From positions 1-64,000 of the forward strand of contig NZ_PUEC01000019.1 in the NCBI RefSeq assembly GCF_003024805.1: a DNA stretch of 64,000 bases. Reading direction: 5' to 3'. Every line of letters begins with the position of its first letter. Positions within the stretch are counted from its first letter, which is position 1. Shown in pieces: positions 1 to 8,756 of this stretch. A model generated the notes under the pieces. That model had not been told where the DNA came from. It made no database searches and saw only the letters and a list, made by a program, of their open reading frames with translations. The DNA is from Duncaniella muris (GTDB taxonomy: Bacteria; Bacteroidota; Bacteroidia; Bacteroidales; Muribaculaceae). The position numbers and the translations under genes were made by a program.

Positions 1-96
1 AAAAGCATGGGGACTGAACGTTAGTCACGGGTTTTGCCACCCCCTAATCTGCCTTGTTCCATGCTTGTGATGCCTGATATTTGAAGATAAATTTAT

Positions 97-2781
97 TCAA
101 AAACATTTAACCGTACAAATGTACGACCCATAAGTTTTACAATCAATGGTAACTGTAGATCCATTAAGATCCTCAACCAGTTTATGAAGTTCCTCCAGGC
201 TTAATTTTGTAATATCTATTTGCTCAACAACCTCATTCCCATCTGGAGCATCCCCAAAGAATGTGGATAACTCCTCATCAATGCGAGCCAATTCTGCATT
301 ACAAGCCTTAGCATCGGAAATAACTGTTGTTAAAACTTGCCTAAGAGCCTCTTGGAAAGCCTCCATTTCCTCGGATGATGCGTGGGTTGCCTCCTGGATC
401 TTTTGCGATTGTTGGCTAATTAAGGCATCAACCGCTTGGGTGTAGGCATCACCAGTAAGGGTTGAAATTTCCTTTGATTTCTCAACACTTTCTGATATTA
501 CACTATCCCAGAGGGCATCAGTGGCATTTCTAAGATTTTCAGAGGCTACATCTACCACTTTATACATCTGGGTTGTTACGCCCTCTGGAGTTTGGTAGGT
601 AGTCCATTGCATTTCCTTATGAGTTGCCTTATCTGCCTTTTTGATTAACTCATCAAGCTGTTTTTTCTGCTTTTCTCGGAGATCAGCATATTCTTGTTCA
701 ATATATTTAGCCTGGATCTTTGCTTTTGTAGTCCTCTCCAGAGCCTCAATAAGTTCATCATGTTTCGCAATCTGATCCTCCAGGGCACTATTTTCCTCCA
801 ATAAGGATATTTTATATTCCTCACACATAGCATTGATCTTTGCCAGTGCCTCCTGGTAGGTTTTAGTGTTTGAATCGGCTGTTTTAAGGATCGCAAAATA
901 GGTGTTCAGTTTGGCATAGCCATCCTCAACCGTATCATTAAACTCCCCAGCCATAGTTTTCGCCTCCTCTGTTGTGTTATCAAACAGCATGAAAGCACTG
1001 ATCAGCATTCCGAAAAGGGTTAATATAGCTCCTATCGGATTGGCTGCCATTGTAGCCCACAGCATTCTGAAAGCAGCGGTAACTTTGGTGGTTGCCGTTG
1101 CCAGCAATCCCTTTGTTACTACCTGGGCTTGTGTGGCTGCATTTTCAGCGATCGCAGCAGCTTTACCTTGAACGGAGGCAACGGTTTCAAGTTGTTTCTT
1201 TTTGGTGTAGAAATCCGTTTGGGCTGCCAGAGCTGCCTTTCTGGTTATGGTCTGGTTGTCTATAGCTCCAGCCAGTTTTTTCTCTGCTGTAGCGATCCTG
1301 GTTGCATCGCCAGAGGCTTTTGCCCAATACACCTCATATCGGGCTGCCTCAACCGCCTGGGTGGATGCTATAGCGGTTGTTTTGGCTGCCTGGAGTTTGG
1401 CAGCAGCCTCCTTAACGCTTAACCTCATGGCATTGAGAGTGGCATTCTGGTTTGCCACCTTTGTTGCCACCTCTTGCTCCAGAGCTGCCTTATAGATCGC
1501 ACTCTTTGAGGATAGATCAATCTTACTAAGAGCCATCTTTTGCTCAACGGATAGCACACCCATCACCACCGCCTCATAGTTGGCACTGGAGGCAGTGATA
1601 TTGAGATTGGATAGATACTCTTGCTGTTGAACTGTGAGGAGCTGTTGAATGGTGTTGATTCGGAGTTGTTTTACCAGATTTGCCTCATCCTCCGCTGTGA
1701 GCTGTTGCTGGAGGGCTGCAACGTGAGCCTCCTCCGCTGCTGTCATTGCTTTTGTCTGGGCTGCCACCTTACCAGTTGCAACCGCCTCAAGTTGCATCAG
1801 TTTCAGCTTTGCGGATCTGGCTGTATTGTCAATGAGAGCAACCCCAGTGTAACCCTTTGTTACAAGCGTCTGGAGCACCACTGCTGCCTTATAGGAGCCA
1901 TAGGCAACTGTAACGGAGGTTAGGATCCTTAGAATCTCCTCCATGTGCTCCACTAAATTTGTAGCTCCACTGATACCAGCAGAGAAAACACCCTCTCCCT
2001 TTTCACCCAGATTATTGAGAGCCGTATCCCAGGCATCCTCCAGATTGGCGATCTGCCCAGTAAGGGAGGCGGATTGTTTCTCCATGAGGTTGTAGAATTG
2101 ACCGCCAGCATCAGTCATTTTGTTTAATACCTCCTCAACTTCGGGGAAACCGATCTTACCAGCCGATACCATTTCATTGATCTTATCAGCCGTAACACCG
2201 TATTTCTCCGCCAGCTCTTTCACCAGAGGAATACCCCTACCAGTAAATTGTCTAACATCCTGGGCATATAGCCTACCTTGTACCATTGTGGTACCATAGA
2301 GGTAAACAATATCATTAAGAGGAATCGAAAGTCCAGAGGCAATATTTCCAAGCCTTACCAGGGTGTCATTTACTTTATCAGCAGACACTCCATAAGCCAT
2401 AAGCTGTTTGGCACCCTCCGCAACTCCCATTAGATCAAACGGTGTCTTAGCTGCTGTTTCTACCATCTGATCCATGAGGGTTTTCGCCTTGCTCTGGCTC
2501 CCCAACATGGTTTCAAAGGCAATCTCTAACTGCTGGAATTGCCCTCGCACTTGCACAATGCTATTGAGCAATCCCATCATTCCTTGCCCTACCAGATAGT
2601 ATGAGATATATTCTCCAGCCCTCTTTGCAAAGGATTGGAAAACATCCTCAACGCTCTCAACTTCATCAATAGCACTATTGGAGAAATCTCTGATTCTATT
2701 CTCCATTGCTTGTGCCGATACATTGAAATCGTCTATATCCAGAGTAGCCCTAAAAGCTAATGCACCGTCTATATTTTCCAT
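97..2781 (-). CDS. Tape measure protein
   Basis: This 894-residue protein should set tail length and line the tail tube. Residues of about 50-280 match the N-terminal tape measure domain, with a motif-rich stretch around AKTPFDLMGVAEGAKQLMAYG. A long Ala/Gln-rich helical region follows, then a hydrophobic segment near residues 590-615 (ANPIGAILTLFGMLISAFML) and another coiled region. Its start codon overlaps the stop of the chaperone extension by one base (TAATG), as usual for chaperone-tape measure pairs. The protein ends abruptly in a Cys-containing tail (ICTVKCF) after a sequence that looks like the middle of a domain, and the 96 bases beyond it continue no clear reading frame. Truncation is possible but unproven. 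Confidence 0.9.
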   Translation of the reverse strand: MENIDGALAFRATLDIDDFNVSAQAMENRIRDFSNSAIDEVESVEDVFQSFAKRAGEYISYYLVGQGMMGLLNSIVQVRGQFQQLEIAFETMLGSQSKAKTLMDQMVETAAKTPFDLMGVAEGAKQLMAYGVSADKVNDTLVRLGNIASGLSIPLNDIVYLYGTTMVQGRLYAQDVRQFTGRGIPLVKELAEKYGVTADKINEMVSAGKIGFPEVEEVLNKMTDAGGQFYNLMEKQSASLTGQIANLEDAWDTALNNLGEKGEGVFSAGISGATNLVEHMEEILRILTSVTVAYGSYKAAVVLQTLVTKGYTGVALIDNTARSAKLKLMQLEAVATGKVAAQTKAMTAAEEAHVAALQQQLTAEDEANLVKQLRINTIQQLLTVQQQEYLSNLNITASSANYEAVVMGVLSVEQKMALSKIDLSSKSAIYKAALEQEVATKVANQNATLNAMRLSVKEAAAKLQAAKTTAIASTQAVEAARYEVYWAKASGDATRIATAEKKLAGAIDNQTITRKAALAAQTDFYTKKKQLETVASVQGKAAAIAENAATQAQVVTKGLLATATTKVTAAFRMLWATMAANPIGAILTLFGMLISAFMLFDNTTEEAKTMAGEFNDTVEDGYAKLNTYFAILKTADSNTKTYQEALAKINAMCEEYKISLLEENSALEDQIAKHDELIEALERTTKAKIQAKYIEQEYADLREKQKKQLDELIKKADKATHKEMQWTTYQTPEGVTTQMYKVVDVASENLRNATDALWDSVISESVEKSKEISTLTGDAYTQAVDALISQQSQKIQEATHASSEEMEAFQEALRQVLTTVISDAKACNAELARIDEELSTFFGDAPDGNEVVEQIDITKLSLEELHKLVEDLNGSTVTIDCKTYGSYICTVKCF

Positions 2782-3736
2782 TATATTATGCCTTTGATAT
2801 AGTTTTTAATATCATCCTTAGTTTTTAGCTCTCTGTGAATAATTTTCTCTTGTTTGATCGGTTGTCCGTTCTCATCAGTCTGGATCTCCGCTGGTCTTAG
2901 TAGATCGGCTAACATAGTTTGCACGTTCAACCAGGAGATCCCCCAGAGCAAATAATCGTAAGTCCATCCAAACTGCTTTAGGATCTCCCCACGATACCCC
3001 CAGGGGCTACATAGCCCCCTTACTCTATCAGATTCGCTCTGTTCTCTTTCGGCTTGGTCGTTCCCATCTCCACGATTGATCTGATAGAGGAGGTAAAACC
3101 CCCTGGATTCATCATCTGGCTTATTACATCCGCCAGCCTTTTCAGCCTGGTTACTGTAAGGTGCTCAATAAAGAATTTCTGGAGCGTTTTCACCTCGGAG
3201 TTGGGTTTGATCACGGAGGGATCGTTAATGACTGCAACGGCAGCAATCTCCGCCATGAGGGGGATATACTTAAAGAGCTTTTTGCTCTCCTGGATCGGTT
3301 GATCCTGGATCGCCTCCTCATCATATTCTATCTGGATATATAGCTTTCGCAGATAGTCAATAGTTCCCAGATAGAGCGGTTTGATATAGAAATTCCTCTG
3401 ATAGATATGCTCCATCGTTGTTTTCTCCACATTGGGCACATCTGCCTCCGTAACATCCCAACCTTTGGGAATGCGTTTATCCCTCCAGATCCTTGCTTTC
3501 TTAGGGAATTTCTTATTCCACCAGCGGATAAACCTGGGAGGTTTTACTGGGTAAATTTTCAGAGGCACTGTAAATTTAACACCCATCTGTAAGAGGGCAT
3601 CAATGGCTTTCTCCTCCACCTCCAGGCGTTGCTGGCGGTTGAGTTCCGTTGGTTGTATCTGGTTGCTTTCTTTATCCATAGTAGTGAAAATTAAGCCCCC
3701 CATCCTGGGGTGGGATAGGAGGCTTTCCTGGTTCAT
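2781..3736 (-). CDS. Tail assembly chaperone, long form made by -1 frameshift (G-T type)
   Basis: This is the predicted fusion product. The zero frame is read from 3736 to the slippery heptamer at 3095-3101, then the -1 frame is read to the TAA at 2781-2783. The join is NPGGF then YLLYQINRGD, and the -1 frame stays open for 104 codons with no start of its own. Its content looks like real coding (EILKQFGWTYDYLLWG...). The predicted product is about 318 residues. In lambda-like phages the G and GT proteins coat the tape measure during tail assembly, and this gene sits directly upstream of the tape measure as expected. The frameshift is inferred from sequence and not demonstrated. Confidence 0.75.
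3020..3736 (-). CDS. Tail assembly chaperone, short form (G type)
   Basis: This 238-residue product is read entirely in the zero frame. It lies between the tail tube gene and the tape measure gene, the usual place of the tail assembly chaperone. The sequence shows a basic central part (about residues 60-95, with KPPRFIRWWNKKFPKKARIW) and a helical C-terminal part. No enzymatic motif is visible. The stop at 3020 is bypassed in the long form. Assignment rests on gene order and on the slippery heptamer near the 3' end; sequence similarity to lambda G cannot be seen by eye. Confidence 0.75.
   Translation of the reverse strand: MNQESLLSHPRMGGLIFTTMDKESNQIQPTELNRQQRLEVEEKAIDALLQMGVKFTVPLKIYPVKPPRFIRWWNKKFPKKARIWRDKRIPKGWDVTEADVPNVEKTTMEHIYQRNFYIKPLYLGTIDYLRKLYIQIEYDEEAIQDQPIQESKKLFKYIPLMAEIAAVAVINDPSVIKPNSEVKTLQKFFIEHLTVTRLKRLADVISQMMNPGGFTSSIRSIVEMGTTKPKENRANLIE
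3095..3101 (-). other. Predicted -1 ribosomal frameshift site, G GGT TTT
   Basis: On the minus strand the heptamer GGGTTTT is read as G GGT TTT in the zero frame of the chaperone, which fits the X XXY YYZ rule. Slipping back one base leads into a 104-codon open frame that stops on the start codon of the tape measure gene. The site is about 24 codons before the zero-frame stop. No strong downstream stem-loop is obvious; only a weak CTCC/GGAG pairing is seen. Confidence 0.7.
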
Positions 3737-3748
3737 TTTCGGGATCGG

Positions 3749-4264
3749 TTACGCTGTTGTCTTGGTGGGATCATTGAATGATTCATCCGCCATCAGCTCT
3801 GACTGATATTTGAGTGTCATAGGCACCAGGCAGATACCCTTTGCAGAGTAGGTGATCTCAAACTTGGGAATGATACGCACGTTGGCACATCCGACCATCA
3901 AACCCTCCTCTGGCTGCTGCCATACAGCCCATTCCTTGTAGGGGAGTTTCCTGGGGCGTACCCATTTACGTTTACCCTCCGATCCAGTGATAGTACCACC
4001 GAAATAACGAGCCATCAGCTCCAGATCGGGATCCATCAGAGAGAGCTGTACGTTGGTGGGAGTTTCACCAGTGAGCGTGATACGCTTGCTGGAGGTTTCA
4101 GATTTGTGCTCGGTGATTTCGGGATCATCATCAACGAGCTGGCAAGTGTCCTGGTAAACATCGCCCAGGTCAAGCCATCCATTTCCGTTAGGAGGCATAG
4201 AGCCATCCGAAAGAGCCTCATGGATCCAGATCTTTTTAAGACCCATTGTTGATAATATAGGCAT
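3749..4264 (-). CDS. Major tail tube protein
   Basis: This 171-residue protein is probably the tail tube subunit. The layout is typical: an N-terminal region stating a small structural protein (LKKIWIHEALSDGSMPPNGN), beta-rich middle segments (ETSSKRITLTGETPTNVQLSLMD) and a C-terminal strand region ending in KYQSELMADESFNDP. It is placed between the tail terminator candidate and the tail chaperone, which is the standard location. A second in-frame ATG a few codons in (MGLKKIW) may be the true start. No catalytic motifs are visible. Confidence 0.7.
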   Translation of the reverse strand: MPILSTMGLKKIWIHEALSDGSMPPNGNGWLDLGDVYQDTCQLVDDDPEITEHKSETSSKRITLTGETPTNVQLSLMDPDLELMARYFGGTITGSEGKRKWVRPRKLPYKEWAVWQQPEEGLMVGCANVRIIPKFEITYSAKGICLVPMTLKYQSELMADESFNDPTKTTA

Positions 4265-4277
4265 GGTTTCTTTGTTT

Positions 4278-4706
4278 TTATTGGTTACACTTTTTATCTC
4301 TTACTGTTAGCTCCAGAGCCAGTGAAACAAAATGCTCATCGTGATCTGGTTCCTTGATCGGTGGATTGAGCCTCCCTATATTCCAGTTATAGCCCATCCC
4401 TCTCTCATAATGGTTTTGCAGTATCTCGATCACCTTTGCTCGGATCTCTATGAGCCGTTTGGTGTTGGTTCTCTTTACTGATTTTCCTCTCCCCATCGAG
4501 ATAGTAAGATCTGGCACATGGATATTCACATTGATTTGACCGAATCGCACGGATCCCTCTCCGTCAATGGTATGAGGCACAATGATCACATCCTCCTGGG
4601 TGTAATCGTTTCGCTCATAGTCCACGCATCCAGAGATCATCTTTGCCACATCGCTCTCCTGGAGCAACTGGAAAACTCTTATTGCTATTTCCTCGGTTGT
4701 TATCAT
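4278..4706 (-). CDS. Tail terminator / tail completion candidate
   Basis: A 142-residue protein with helix-rich ends around a beta-rich core. Its position, just before the tail tube gene and after an HK97 gp10-like gene, is where siphoviruses encode the tail terminator that caps the tube and joins it to the head. The start ATG overlaps the stop of the upstream gene by four bases, so translation is probably coupled. The functional call comes from order and size and not from a recognised motif. Confidence 0.5.
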   Translation of the reverse strand: MITTEEIAIRVFQLLQESDVAKMISGCVDYERNDYTQEDVIIVPHTIDGEGSVRFGQINVNIHVPDLTISMGRGKSVKRTNTKRLIEIRAKVIEILQNHYERGMGYNWNIGRLNPPIKEPDHDEHFVSLALELTVRDKKCNQ

Positions 4707-5173
4707 GCTACATTTCCAAATTTCTCCAGAGCCTTTTGCTTGGCTTTGGTTATCAGTTCTTTTACCACGATCGGAAACTCCTTTTTAGCTTTGAGTTCAG
4801 CAGGGAGGATCACGTTATATCCCTTAGCCTCTACATAGGCAGCATAATTCATTCCAGCTACTATAATGAGGGAGAATTTGTTGGGCAAAGAGGATGCTAT
4901 TTTCATAGCCAGCTTTAACGCCTCCTCCGCACCCTCTCCAGGCTGGTTTGTCGCATCATAGTAAACTATTTCCTTATCCTTTACCACAGCATAGGCGATT
5001 GAGTTAGTGAGATTGCCAGTCCTATCAGTGTAGTTGTGGTTATCTTTGGCATATTTAGCCAGGCTTTCACCCAGATATTGCAGAGTGAAAATCGTGGCTT
5101 GCTCCAGGCGTTTCTGGAATAGCATCACCTCATCAAACACAGCTCCTTTACTGAATTGTGGCGTTATCCCCAT
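4703..5173 (-). CDS. HK97 gp10-like neck protein
   Basis: A 156-residue protein. The N-terminal helix (FDEVMLFQKRLEQATIFTLQYLG), a YTDRTGNLTNSIAYAVV stretch and an AAYVEAKGYNVI segment before a C-terminal helix are the pattern of HK97 gp10-like proteins at the head-tail joint. The motif DRTGNL followed by a strand and the late Y-x-E-x-x-G are characteristic. It overlaps the previous gene by ten bases and the next gene by four, so this is a tightly coupled structural operon. Confidence 0.7.
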   Translation of the reverse strand: MGITPQFSKGAVFDEVMLFQKRLEQATIFTLQYLGESLAKYAKDNHNYTDRTGNLTNSIAYAVVKDKEIVYYDATNQPGEGAEEALKLAMKIASSLPNKFSLIIVAGMNYAAYVEAKGYNVILPAELKAKKEFPIVVKELITKAKQKALEKFGNVA

Positions 5174-5496
5174 AGCTCAATGTATTTGCGGTTTAACAGA
5201 TCCAGGCTTTTGATCTCAAACTCATCCTCAATGCCATTCTCTCCAATCACTTTGATCAGCACACCGATAGCCAGATTACCCACTCCAGAAAAGTGCTTTG
5301 GGATAAACACGTTATAGTTGTAGGTGTATTCTTGCCCATCAGTGCCGATAAAGTGTTTTGCTGGCACCACATTATCAATCTGGCACTCACATCCAGGCTG
5401 CCAGTCAGATCCATCATCACTGGAGTACAATCCAGTTTCGGGATCCCTGGCTACCTGGGAGAGCGATTGGTATAAGAATTTGCCGTTGATCCTCAT
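5164..5496 (-). CDS. Head-tail joining protein candidate
   Basis: A 110-residue, mostly beta-strand protein lying between the connector candidate and the gp10-like gene. The order connector, joining protein, gp10-like, terminator, tube is the common one in HK97-like siphoviruses, and this gene fills the joining position. The sequence shows alternating polar and hydrophobic strands (TYNYNVFIPKHFSG, AIGVLIKVIGENG) and no catalytic motif. It ends ten bases inside the next gene. Called from context only. Confidence 0.45.
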   Translation of the reverse strand: MRINGKFLYQSLSQVARDPETGLYSSDDGSDWQPGCECQIDNVVPAKHFIGTDGQEYTYNYNVFIPKHFSGVGNLAIGVLIKVIGENGIEDEFEIKSLDLLNRKYIELWG

Positions 5497-5498
5497 TG

Positions 5499-5834
5499 CT
5501 ACCAGTACATTGACCCATCAGTAATTGAGGGGAGATCATCAACAAAATCATCAGCATCCAGATCGTTTTCAGTACACAAAGCCTTGATCCTTTTCTCCAG
5601 CTTATCTACATTGTAGCCCTGGGAGGATTTTCCCAGGCTATCACTGGAGAGCACGATCAGCTTTTTGAGCACCTTGATTGCAGCCACGGCAATAGGCTTT
5701 TTGTCCTCCTGGGTGTATTCAGCATCCAGATCGGTAACATTGGCATCCGCCAGGGCTTTCATCAAAGTGAGCCGATTTGGAGTGTATGGCTCCAGCTCTC
5801 CGATTAGGGCATCAAACTTTGTCAGATTCTCCAT
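5499..5834 (-). CDS. Head-tail connector candidate
   Basis: A 111-residue, largely helical, acidic protein (FDALIGELEPYTPNRLTLMKALADANV and a C-terminal LDADDFVDDLPSI). Small helical proteins downstream of the capsid genes are commonly connector or adaptor proteins of the gp6 type, which attach to the portal. It is three bases from the next gene. The role is inferred from location, length and predicted helix content. Confidence 0.45.
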   Translation of the reverse strand: MENLTKFDALIGELEPYTPNRLTLMKALADANVTDLDAEYTQEDKKPIAVAAIKVLKKLIVLSSDSLGKSSQGYNVDKLEKRIKALCTENDLDADDFVDDLPSITDGSMYW

Positions 5835-5837
5835 CTC

Positions 5838-6191
5838 TTACTCCTGGGTTAGGGCATCATTGAGAGCCTGGGTTTGTTCCTCTGTGAGCTTAGAGAGAGC
5901 GTTTTCCACGCCCTTAGCTTTGGCATTAGCAGCCACCGATACACCGATAGCAGCCAGAGCCTCCTTGATCACGTTGATCTCATAGCTTGTACCCTGGAAA
6001 CTTACCATCTCCTTAGACTGGGGAGCCTCGGAGGGTGTGGGAGTTTCCACAGATATGATCACACACAGTTTGCGACTTACCATGTCATTGACACGGTTAA
6101 GATCGGATAATGTGAGCACATCACCCTTGCGGTGGATATGCTCAATATTATCACGATCCCTAAAGTCTGTTACAACTTTCAGTTTAAGCAT
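5838..6191 (-). CDS. Hypothetical protein downstream of the major capsid gene
   Basis: A 117-residue protein of unknown function. The first 45 residues look like a small beta barrel (LKVVTDFRDRDNIEHIHRKG with a GDVLTL turn), a pattern seen in small proteins encoded just after major capsid genes. A linker rich in Pro/Ser/Thr follows. The C-terminal half is helical (INVIKEALAAIGVSVAANAK). It could be a capsid accessory or connector-associated protein; no motif decides this. Confidence 0.5.
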   Translation of the reverse strand: MLKLKVVTDFRDRDNIEHIHRKGDVLTLSDLNRVNDMVSRKLCVIISVETPTPSEAPQSKEMVSFQGTSYEINVIKEALAAIGVSVAANAKAKGVENALSKLTEEQTQALNDALTQE

Positions 6192-6202
6192 ACATCGGAA
6201 AT

Positions 6203-7438
6203 TTAGGCGGTGGGCAATCCAGCGTTACCCTCATACTCGGATTTAGTCCAGTATGAACGTGCAACACCGTTTTCATCGTTGGGAACGGTCTTTTCCTCAA
6301 AGCCACGAACTTGCAGACACACGATCGCATCAATCTCTGTTACCAGAGGGAGCATCCTGGCAGCACCCTCCGTGTATTCAGCAGCAACCTGGTTGCCAGA
6401 GGCACCAGTACGCCACTTAGAAATACGAATGCCGTTGCCAGCGTTCAAGTAGTCCACATTGTCCTCCTCCATCAGCTCACTATCCTCAATGGCGGGCTGG
6501 ATTTCAGCAACAACGCCAGCGGGCTTGATACCGATAAAGTTAGCATTCCAGGGCTGGATAGGATAGCGTTTGCCATCCTTCGCAATGCCCATCTTTCGTG
6601 TGATCACAGTGATCGGGGGGATCTGGTTCTCCTCCAGCAAATCGTTAAGCTCTGAAACCTTGACAGTCTGAGCCTTTTTATCATTGCCATGAGCCATGAG
6701 GCGTGTGCTCTCATCCATACGGATCCAGGTGTAGAGATCCTGGCTCATCAGAATTTCGCCAGGCTCAATGCCACGGTTGCGGAGATCAGAACAGATCATA
6801 GAAAGCATGAGGATCGGGTTCACCTTGCCAGCAGCGGTGTTTGCAGTGTTCCAGAGGTAGGCACTCATCAGTTTGTTTGCCTCGCTCATCTGGTAATCCA
6901 CCTCATACGCACGACCGCCAGGGTTGTTTACCGCTGGGATAAACTGGCATACACCCCAGTTAGAGAAAGCAGTGAGGAGGATAAAGTCCATCACATCCTT
7001 ACAGCCCAGATATGCGTTCTGCATATCGTTGCGGAAAGTCTTTTCAATGGCTTTTACCTTATCACGCTCCTTGATCCTGGGGTTCTCATAAACCTCCAGC
7101 ATCTTACGGTATTCCCTGGCTTGGAGCTGGAATGTGTGTCCGATCCTGGGGATCTCACCAGTCCATATATCGAAACCATCAGAACGCCTCAAAGGTGTGG
7201 GGGATTCATTGCCTACCAGAGTAGCCATAAGGCGCAACCGATACTTACCCACAATAGCCTCCGCAGTGAGCGACATCTGGGGTGTGTTGTAGGCACACCA
7301 CCGATCGGAGTAGGTTTTCTCAAAGAGAGCCACTTCCCTTTCAGAGGCTTTATCGAATGTTTTTCCCCAGGTTGCCAGGAGATCCAGAGGAGCACCGTTT
7401 TTGTGCAACCCCTTGAATGTTGAAAAAATTGATTTCAT
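6203..7438 (-). CDS. Major capsid protein
   Basis: At 411 residues this is the largest protein between the scaffold candidate and the connector genes, the usual place and size of an HK97-fold major capsid protein. It has a mixed alpha/beta sequence with a long central helix region (IKERDKVKAIEKTFRNDMQNAY), an RGIEPGEILMSQDLYTWIRMDE stretch and C-terminal strands. A late segment near residue 380 (EIDAIVCLQVRGF) resembles the terminal strand region of capsid subunits. No protease domain is fused. A database or structure comparison would settle the fold; the call is from order, size and composition. Confidence 0.75.
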   Translation of the reverse strand: MKSIFSTFKGLHKNGAPLDLLATWGKTFDKASEREVALFEKTYSDRWCAYNTPQMSLTAEAIVGKYRLRLMATLVGNESPTPLRRSDGFDIWTGEIPRIGHTFQLQAREYRKMLEVYENPRIKERDKVKAIEKTFRNDMQNAYLGCKDVMDFILLTAFSNWGVCQFIPAVNNPGGRAYEVDYQMSEANKLMSAYLWNTANTAAGKVNPILMLSMICSDLRNRGIEPGEILMSQDLYTWIRMDESTRLMAHGNDKKAQTVKVSELNDLLEENQIPPITVITRKMGIAKDGKRYPIQPWNANFIGIKPAGVVAEIQPAIEDSELMEEDNVDYLNAGNGIRISKWRTGASGNQVAAEYTEGAARMLPLVTEIDAIVCLQVRGFEEKTVPNDENGVARSYWTKSEYEGNAGLPTA

Positions 7439-7447
7439 AGTTTACCG

Positions 7448-8095
7448 TTAGTGTGATTTAGTGAATTTCACATGAGGGTTGGCTTTGAGGAAAGCCCCAG
7501 TTTCATCTTTCTGGCTGGCAGGGATCGGGAGCACACGCCTCTCATAGAGGGCATACTGGAGAGTGTCAGCAGAAACATCCATTGAGGTTTCAAATTCCTT
7601 AACCTCATTGTCTGCCACCGTTACAGAGTTGGCAAGTCCTCTGGATTTGGATTTGGGAGTGGCAGCACCATCGGAGATAACCTCCTCCAGCACATCGCCC
7701 ACAGCCAGACCAGCGATAGCAGCAGACAGAGTGATTTTGTAGATGTTGCCCTTTTCCTCCACCTTTGTTACGGTGGGAACGCTTGCTATTGCCGTGGCAG
7801 CAGCACCCTCTTTGAGGATCATATCACCAACAGCAAAGAAAGGAGCATAGAACTCATCGACAGCCAGAGTGATCTGCTTAGGATCCTCGGAGTCAATTTC
7901 AGCGACTTTTGCAGTCTTGATCACTTGCACCAGCCTGGTTTCCTCATCATAGATCGCCAGCACTCCACCAGGGATAATATCGCCATCAGCAAAATTCTGA
8001 TTGCTCCTATCCAGGTTAAAGCCTCCGATCACTTTTGAGGGAGAGCCAGTAAAGATCGGGCGTGATCCAGTGAAAGAGTGTTTCTTGCGTTTCAT
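7448..8095 (-). CDS. Head fibre / decoration protein candidate
   Basis: A 215-residue protein directly upstream of the major capsid gene. The N-terminus is basic (MKRKKHSFTGSR) and the body is Ala/Val/Gly-rich with repeated short beta strands (GDMILKEGAAATAIASVP, GNIYKITLSAAIAGLAVGDV). This composition is like that of head fibre or capsid decoration proteins, which tolerate such low-complexity strands. The downstream spacing to the capsid gene is nine bases, consistent with co-expression. A minor structural role is likely; the exact one is not visible. Confidence 0.5.
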   Translation of the reverse strand: MKRKKHSFTGSRPIFTGSPSKVIGGFNLDRSNQNFADGDIIPGGVLAIYDEETRLVQVIKTAKVAEIDSEDPKQITLAVDEFYAPFFAVGDMILKEGAAATAIASVPTVTKVEEKGNIYKITLSAAIAGLAVGDVLEEVISDGAATPKSKSRGLANSVTVADNEVKEFETSMDVSADTLQYALYERRVLPIPASQKDETGAFLKANPHVKFTKSH

Positions 8096-8108
8096 CTTTA
8101 CTTGTTAA

Positions 8109-8726
8109 TTATTTTGCGGTTATTGATTCCAGCAAGCTATCGGCAGCCTCATCAACTTGCTTTTCACTTGCAGCTTTTTCGCCCTCCCCATCTTTGGGCA
8201 TCAGACCATCTGTAATGAGATCTTGCTTAATGGCAGCCACAGCCTCCTCAATATCCTCCTCATCGGAGATTGATTTAGCCAGGCGGTTGCGGAGATAGCT
8301 GGGGATTTTGTGCTTTTCCATTGCGGTTGCAATATCGGAGGAGCGTTGAGATTTAGACTTTTCGCCCTCCATTTCAGCAATTTTTTCCTTGAGCTTTTTG
8401 ATCTCTTCTGCGTGTGGATCATCGTTGCGCTCCGTTTTGCCCTTACCTTTGCCCTTGTCGGGATCTTCATCCTCTTTGGATTCTCCCTCCCCACCTTTGC
8501 TCTGGTTGGCGTTCTCCTTTGCGTTCTGCGCCCATCGTGTAGCCTCACCCTGGCTGGATTTGGCGATATTCACGATCTTGGTTGCAGTCTTTTCGATCAG
8601 CTCCTCATCGGTAGAATCATCCTCTACGACATCACCGATGCTTTCGGTGATCTCTTTAAGGTACTTCTCCGATAAATGAGTGTCTTTACAGCGGTCTTTG
8701 ACCTTTGTGTAGAGTGCTTTGTTCAT
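8109..8726 (-). CDS. Capsid scaffold protein candidate
   Basis: A 205-residue, highly charged, helical protein. The middle (about residues 75-105) is low-complexity Lys/Glu/Asp/Gly, followed by a coiled-coil stretch (EEIKKLKEKIAEMEGEKSKS) and an acidic helical C-terminus. This composition, and its place as the first gene of the head operon before the capsid gene, fits a scaffolding protein that guides procapsid assembly and is then removed. The promoter and operator region starts just upstream of its ATG. No protease motif is seen in the protein. Confidence 0.65.
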   Translation of the reverse strand: MNKALYTKVKDRCKDTHLSEKYLKEITESIGDVVEDDSTDEELIEKTATKIVNIAKSSQGEATRWAQNAKENANQSKGGEGESKEDEDPDKGKGKGKTERNDDPHAEEIKKLKEKIAEMEGEKSKSQRSSDIATAMEKHKIPSYLRNRLAKSISDEEDIEEAVAAIKQDLITDGLMPKDGEGEKAASEKQVDEAADSLLESITAK

Positions 8727-8756
8727 CGTTGATACTGATTAAATTATAGAATGGTG

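Noticed and set aside
97-130. Group II intron end or boundary inside the tape measure gene
   Set aside because: The GTACGGTT stretch resembles part of domain V by chance only; the remaining domain V sequence, an intron 5' consensus and a maturase gene are not seen.
6210-7423. Long plus-strand ORFs opposite the major capsid gene
   Set aside because: They are shadows of the capsid gene's codon bias (high GATC and CTC/GAG content), with no promoter, and compositions untypical of proteins.
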